64,000 nt of DNA from Kwoniella dejecticola CBS 10117 (taxonomy: Eukaryota; Basidiomycota; Tremellomycetes; Tremellales; Cryptococcaceae), in contig NC_089305.1 of NCBI RefSeq assembly GCF_000512565.2, forward strand, positions 248,001-312,000, written 5' to 3'. A model generated the notes under the pieces. It saw nothing but the letters and a program-made list of their open reading frames with translations. It was not told the origin of the DNA and searched no databases. This document shows, piece after piece, positions 58,999 through 64,000 of this stretch. Positions within the stretch are counted from its first letter, which is position 1, and each line of letters starts with the position of its first letter. A program made the translations under genes and the position numbers.

Positions 58999-59473
58999 AT
59001 CGGGTTCAAGCTCGGGCGTTGGATCTGGAACGGGTGTCACGTATACTTGACGAGGACGAGGAGGAGAAAAGAATATCACTTGAGAGAATGATGCGGGGAG
59101 AGAAGCGGTGTCGTCTTGGGTTTCTTCGCTGCCTTTATCGTTCCTCCGTTCATCAACATAAGCCCTATTTTCCCATACCAACTTATAATTCTTCAAAAAC
59201 AATCATGATAAGGTGAATTTATAACATCCATATATATGCAATTATAATTACAATACAGTCATACAGAGATTGTGAATTATGCTATATTGAAGGTTTTCCG
59301 GCGTGGCATGGCATGGCATGCTCTCGGATTCCAATTGATCGGGTATCTCGTGTCTATGGGCTAATTACCCTTGCACCCCTTGTACCCCTGGCTGGTATGT
59401 AAAACGATGCGACCATGTGACACTTTCAACACCGGATCACCGCGTCAAGGAATCAAGCTATCAAGGTATCAAG
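58999..59473. other. Convergent spacer with no gene
   Basis: About 475 bases between the 3' ends of the PNS1-like gene (+) and the CsbD-like gene (-). A short ggcatggcat run lies near 59302-59320. Confidence 0.45.
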
Positions 59474-60402
59474 CTAGACCCCATCTGTCCAAGCAGCTTT
59501 CTCGGCCTTCTTATTCCCCTCCATCTGTTTATGTTGATCTCCCATTACCATCCCTTGCACACTCTCGATTTTGCCTTGTAGGACTTCTTTCGATGGTACG
59601 GGTATAGCAGCTATCGAATCGGAGGTAGCCTGTTTATAATCCCATTGAGCTTTTTCGGATTCCTTGTTTCCTTGGGATTGTTGTTCTTGGTCTGAAGTCA
59701 GGTATCCGAGTGCCCTGACGAATTGAGAGATCAGCTTTGGGATGGTGTAGCATTTCAAGATGAGAGTCGGAGTGTTTCGTTTCAAAGTCAAAATCAAAAT
59801 CAAAATCAAAATCAAAATCAAAATCAAAATCAAAATCAAAATCAAAATCAAAATCAAAATCAAAATCAAAATCAAAATCAAAATCAAAATTCAAAAAATC
59901 AAAAGGAGCGAAGAATCATCGTTTCATTCCATCAATTATCTTATCAAGCTCATCCGACAATATTTACGGAATATAGAACAATGACACGACACACGGCACA
60001 CGGCGCACGGTACACGTTACACGACACACGGTCCGACCTACGACTTGCGACCACACTCACGATTTGGCTTTACCCACACCTGAATCTATCGTGGCTTCTA
60101 CGGCTTTCTTACCCTTAGCTTCGTCTACTTCGGCTTGGCCGGACTTGGAAAGTTCCTGGCCCGATTGAAGGATCGCATCGCCCCCTAGCGATGAAGGTAT
60201 CATCGATGCGACGGCCTACCGTAAATCAAGATGGAACAAGGGCAAATCTTTAGCGGCAGTCAAGATCACTGCGACACTTGGGTGCTTTGAAAGGCTGGAC
60301 AAGGAGAGAGCATTGCTTGCTCACCTGCTGAGCGGCTCCTGCAGCCGAGTAGAGTTGACCTGTCACCTGAGAGGGTTCGCGTCGCTCGTCTTGAGAGACC
60401 AT
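59474..60402 (-). CDS. CsbD-like stress protein (Hmp1/cruciform-DNA-recognition type)
   Basis: Small hydrophilic protein. Three exons, 60325-60402, 60061-60215 and 59474-59714, join in frame to 157 residues. It starts MVSQDERREPSQVTGQLYSA, the form typical of fungal proteins annotated as mismatch/cruciform DNA recognition (Ustilago Hmp1). Two CsbD-like repeats follow: GVGKAKSALGYLTSDQEQQ with QGNKESEKAQW, and GKIESVQGMVMGDQHKQ with EGNKKAEKAAW. The pattern GKxxxxxGxxxxDxxxQxxGNxxxEKAxW is clear in both. CsbD proteins are bacterial sigma-B stress proteins; the fungal function is not settled, and I would read the DNA-binding label with care. The 346-base second intron holds a hexamer array. Confidence 0.8.
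59788..59890. repeat. Hexanucleotide tandem array (aaaatc) in an intron
   Basis: About 17 near-perfect copies of caaaat/aaaatc on the plus strand, which is gatttt on the transcribed strand of the CsbD-like gene. It sits in intron 2 near the acceptor side and makes up about a third of that intron. In the transcript it gives U-rich sequence upstream of the 3' splice site. Confidence 0.92.
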
Positions 60403-60663
60403 GGTGCAGTAGCGTCTTATAAGATCTCGTATAGTAGAAAAAAGGTGACGGATTATTGCTTGTAGATGAACAATTTGAGTAAGTTGACACCTCCTTTTCT
60501 ACGCGCATGGTGGATTGACGTCATCCATCCAATTTATCAGGTGACACCTCCACTTCGCACGTCCACTCACCATACAATCAAATTCACCTACGTTGGCCAA
60601 TGACTATTCATCCTTTTCTCACCATCACTCCAGACTTTTCTTCTTCGTTCGCTGGCTTGACAG

Positions 60664-62856
60664 ATGCTACATCTTTCATCACGCACGACTTTGACGCCCG
60701 CTCGAACATATCTATCAAGACTGACTACGACGCAGACGATCCGAAAATTGCACTCCACGATGACGTCGATCTCCGAGAAGTATCCACCTTCCACGGCGGA
60801 ACCTTCGAAATTGTTCAGATATCCTGGGGTCACTTGGGAATCTACTCAAGCAGTGAGGGGCGTCTTGGAAGAGAATGATAGGGGTTACGATATATACGAG
60901 AGTGCAAGATGTCAGTGACTGTTCTAACAGGTCCAGCATCGCATCATTGTGTATATTTTGACTGATCGAGGTGAATAACCATTCGAACTACAGTCGCGCA
61001 TAATCACTTCCCTCATTCAGCTCTGACTCGATACGCGTTAGGAGCCTCGCCACAGCTCCTCCGAGACACATGGGCTCACGACAAACCTCACCTTGTTCCT
61101 CTCGATCCTAATGACCCCAAACGTAAACATGAAGAAGTGAAAGATGTGCCTGAGCAGATCGATCAGACGAATTGGGGAGATAGGAAAAACGTAGGAATGA
61201 AAGGGTATGCCTCAATGCAATCTCGGTTACTGATCACTGGTACAGCCCGTGATATTGGGAAGGGCTCATTGTTGACTTGAGCCTCTTTCCGATGATTAGG
61301 GCTTATGCACGATACCTTACTTTCTTCCATCAAGAAATCGCGAAATATGGCTCGGTCGAAACGATGAATAAATACGTATTTTCCCCGTCAGCGAATTGGC
61401 AGACTTGGAAAACGCCAGAAGGGGAGGAGAAAGAAGGTCCGATGATGATTGATCGACTTGTCGGAGGGGTGTTCCATCCCTTCATCCATGTAGGCTTTGG
61501 TTTGGAGTTTAACGATAAAGTCACCTTGGCTGAAGGGTGAGTCTGCTTGAAGGTCACTTCATGGCTCATCGCGACTTGAACCCAGGACTCAAGGCATGCA
61601 TAGCTGATCCCTGTTGTCCTTTTCACAATTTCTGGCCCGAAACAGTCTGGCAGAAGCAGCTATACATTCCGACGAGCTGAACCATCCAGTCCTGACCCCT
61701 GAGTACGTTCACGAGATCATGCATCCTTCGAACCCAACCCCTGAACACTTGAGAAGACTAGCAAGGGATATACCAGATACCGAAGATTGCCTGACACCCA
61801 ACTGCGCAAGAGAACCACGATTGGGACGGTCTTTGTTGGAAATATACTCGATCTTACTTCACTCCGACAAGTTGAGTCCCGCGCCGTATGATGAAAGTCA
61901 GACAATCAATGATCGGATCAAGTTCGCTTCTTCCGGCGATAAGGCGAGACTTTTACGAGAACTTGCGGAAGAATGGAGTTTGACAGATGCCGAGTTGTCC
62001 GATGATAAAGATGGGTGGGAGAGGAAGTTTGAGGAAGTGGCGATACTTGTAACCCTCCTAGCTTGCGGTACGGGCAGGAAGGGGAAAGACTTGAAAATTG
62101 ACTTTTTCCTGGTAAGCTAAACGAGACTTCCTTCTAAGCTCAATGGAAGTATGCCAACAAGTTACATGAGCTGACGTTACTGGACATATGTCTTTGCCGA
62201 TACTTTCAGATGCACACCTTGACATCGTCCATATTCATTCCGTCGTATATGCCGGTACTATCGATCCCCAATCGAAGATTACTGCTCAGGGCTTATGTCT
62301 TAGTACTGCTCAACACAGCTTTGGCGAGGGGCAGACCATCCATTGACCCTCAGCTAATCATGTCGTACGATGCCTTCCCTGTCCCTCCTGGATCGGAGAA
62401 GCTGATGAAGCCAAATAAGGGGGATGTGATCGGAAGACCGGAAGATAAGGAAGGTAGGAATCCATGGTTGGGAATAGTAGAAAGCTCTTTGGCTTATACA
62501 GGTTGGTATTCCATTTTCTTCACTTCTGTCCACTGGGACGTAAACGCGTGAAAGAATGAAGTGGAGTGGATCTGATGCTCCCTTGTTTGAATATAGACTC
62601 ACACGTACCAAAAGCCATTCGATCACTTTTACATTTCGCAACGCTGTATGGCGCTACTGAACCAGGTTGCTTCATCGGCTCGTATCTCACCGGAGGCCAG
62701 ACTCACGAGACTATCCCTGGAATGGCTAATGTGGATGGAAGTGTGTTCGTACGAGGTGCAGGAGCGATAATGCAGCAGATGGGATGGACGAGGGAGGGAC
62801 AAGAAAAGGGTGAATGGGAGTTTAGTCCCGTAGGATATGATGAGGTTTGGAAGTAA
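60664..62856 (+). CDS. Questin-oxidase-like (DUF4243) protein
   Basis: Six exons join in frame to 570 residues: 60664-60910, 60994-61204, 61300-61536, 61646-62111, 62210-62501 and 62597-62856. The core is AHNHFPHSALTRYALGASP, PNDPKRKHEEV, NWGDRKNVGMKGAYARYLTF, IDRLVGGVFHPFIHVGFGLE, ALAEAAIHSDEL-type GLAEAAIHSDELNHP, and FFLMHTLTSSIFIPSYMP. These match the family of questin oxidase (AflY/HypX-like), which performs Baeyer-Villiger-type ring opening in aflatoxin and geodin routes. His clusters (HNHFPH, HPFIHVG, MHTLTSS) may form the active site. The first 32 residues (LSSRTTLTPARTYLSRL, TIRKLHST) resemble a mitochondrial presequence. No polyketide genes are nearby, so a role in secondary metabolism is not supported. 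Confidence 0.88.
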
Positions 62857-62966
62857 AAAAAAAGCTTGTATGGATAGTATTTTACTATAATGCAACTGGT
62901 CATATTGCATACAATCAAAGCACTGATCCGCTGTCATTCAACTTCAGATAACATGCTCGTATACTC

Positions 62967-63773
62967 TTAGCTGTTTCGCTGAACTTCGAGAACTGTATCA
63001 CTCCAGTGCTGACACGCACTTCTGTACTTCTCCTTTTCCTTGCGCTTGTTTGTATCGGACATTCCGTCAAGCTCATCCAATAATCCAAAAACGCTCGTAG
63101 CGGTAACGCTCATCTCGTTCATGTACGCCTTCGCGCTTATCCAGTCAAATATCTCGGCTTGTGGGATATCCTGAGCATCGTTGAGTGCTTCGATATAGCG
63201 CAGACCGAGTTCGCTAGCCGCTCGACAACCAGCACTCAGCCATTCCAGCTCATCCATGAGAAAAGCTTGAGCAGATGCCAGTGATTCTTCGCCTTTTCTT
63301 GTCAAGAGAGGGCCTAATTCGTCTTTCAAGATGCTAGGCTCCGTATAAGTCCAGCACCAACTTTCAAGTATCCATCCTTGATAATGTTCCATCGCCTCTT
63401 CGTATTCTCGTTCGGTAATGCGGACTTGGTCGATCAACTCAGAATTTTGTTGTAGATCCATCAGGTCTTCAATTGTTGGTGTCGGTGCAGACTTCGCTTC
63501 GAAGGCCCACGGGCTTGGTTGGAAATAGCTACAAGCGTTGTTAAGGGCGGTCCAGTGCGACTCGATGGCTTGAGCCATCGTCGTGAGTTCCGATCTGTAA
63601 GTGGGATATTCTTGGCCTGCCTTTTCGGCCCGTCGACGCAGATCAGCGATGTAAAGAGGCACGCGAAACATGCGCTCCTGATTCTCGAGTGACTCATGGA
63701 CGCGCCCGGAGATTTCGAGGCGAGCTCTCAAACCGCGCACGCTGCTGCTTCCTGATGTAGCGAAGCTTGACAT
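62967..63773 (-). CDS. Hypothetical helical protein, intronless
   Basis: An uninterrupted frame of 268 residues from a normal ATG (MSSFATSGSSSVRGL). I recognise no family. It is acidic and mostly helical, with stretches such as ADLRRRAEKAGQEYPTY, VRITEREYEEAMEHYQGW and MDELEWLSAGCRAASELG. No signal peptide, membrane segment or zinc motif is seen. Being intronless is unusual here and is shared with the hypothetical gene at 34656-35246. Its stop lies 110 bases from the stop of the questin-oxidase-like gene (convergent). Likely real, function unknown. Confidence 0.65.
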   Translation of the reverse strand: MSSFATSGSSSVRGLRARLEISGRVHESLENQERMFRVPLYIADLRRRAEKAGQEYPTYRSELTTMAQAIESHWTALNNACSYFQPSPWAFEAKSAPTPTIEDLMDLQQNSELIDQVRITEREYEEAMEHYQGWILESWCWTYTEPSILKDELGPLLTRKGEESLASAQAFLMDELEWLSAGCRAASELGLRYIEALNDAQDIPQAEIFDWISAKAYMNEMSVTATSVFGLLDELDGMSDTNKRKEKEKYRSACQHWSDTVLEVQRNS

Positions 63774-64000
63774 GATTGGAGTACAGTACTGGATGAGGGA
63801 TCCCGAAAGAAGTCAGGCCAGGATGAGGATCCTTTCGTGTCGACTGGCCTGCACGATTCAATCGGCTCACACGCCTGGGTCATGGCCGTTGATAGTCACA
63901 CAATGGTAGGAGCTTGCCCCTCAGGTGCATCCTTTGTCAATGACGATGCGCTTGACTGAGCCTTGTGGACTGAGTCGCCTTTGCAGAATCGCCATTGTGA

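Noticed and set aside
59474..59984. Open frames coding Asp-Phe, Ile-Leu or Gln-Asn dipeptide runs
   Set aside because: Created by the intronic hexamer array; the real gene is the CsbD-like product on the minus strand, whose exons flank it.
1..64000. CRISPR arrays, insertion sequences, long terminal repeats, phage or viral genes
   Set aside because: No spaced direct repeats, transposase, reverse transcriptase or integrase motifs were seen; this is a eukaryotic nuclear segment.

Overview
This is a nuclear chromosome segment from an intron-rich fungus. Almost every conserved gene is cut by many short GT-AG introns (mostly 50-115 bases). The gene content and protein character fit a basidiomycete yeast of the Tremellomycetes (Cryptococcus/Kwoniella type); I cannot name the species from sequence alone. 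I see no transposon, prophage, CRISPR array, rRNA or convincing tRNA. Exon joins below were read by eye from splice signals and frame. For all but two multi-exon genes (the 5'-truncated SPO11 and the Zn2Cys6 regulator) the joined coding length is a whole number of codons.

Layout, left to right. (1) 0-5 kb: the 3' part of a SPO11/Rec12 meiotic recombinase (+), convergent with a forkhead transcription factor (-). (2) 5-8.3 kb: about 3.2 kb with no recognisable gene. (3) 8.3-16.4 kb: a PMC1-type calcium P-type ATPase (+), an extended short-chain dehydrogenase/reductase (+), and one doubtful small reading frame. (4) 16.9-21 kb: a membrane-bound hybrid histidine kinase with a receiver domain (-). 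(5) 22.6-34.4 kb: mitochondrial calcium uniporter MCU (+), RVB1/pontin (-), mitochondrial ribosomal protein bL34m (+), a GBD/FH3 protein lacking the formin FH2 domain (-), and splicing factor SF3A1/Prp21 (+). (6) 34.6-41 kb: an intronless hypothetical gene (-), a Gly/Thr/His-rich dehydrin-like protein (+), holocytochrome c synthase (+), and a single-pass membrane protein (-). (7) 41.8-47.5 kb: a Zn2Cys6 regulator (+) and S-adenosylmethionine decarboxylase (+). (8) 49-55.3 kb: centromeric histone H3 variant CENP-A (-) and striatin, the STRIPAK scaffold (-). (9) 56-63.8 kb: a PNS1/choline-transporter-like membrane protein (+), a CsbD-like protein (-), a questin-oxidase-like protein (+), and a second intronless hypothetical gene (-).

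The genes do not form an operon or an obvious metabolic cluster; this is ordinary housekeeping euchromatin with mixed strands. Two calcium-handling genes (PMC1-type pump, MCU) lie 9.6 kb apart. Several genes concern chromosome biology (SPO11, RVB1, CENP-A). A window-wide feature is short-period repetition: 6-, 10- and 12-base arrays in introns and spacers, and simple Ser/Ala/Thr, Gln/Pro or Glu tracts in the disordered parts of otherwise conserved proteins. I found no clear undescribed multi-gene system. The best leads are the dehydrin-like protein with a K-segment-like C-terminus, the CENP-A with a canonical-H3-like tail motif and an unusually long first intron, and the FH2-less formin-regulatory protein.
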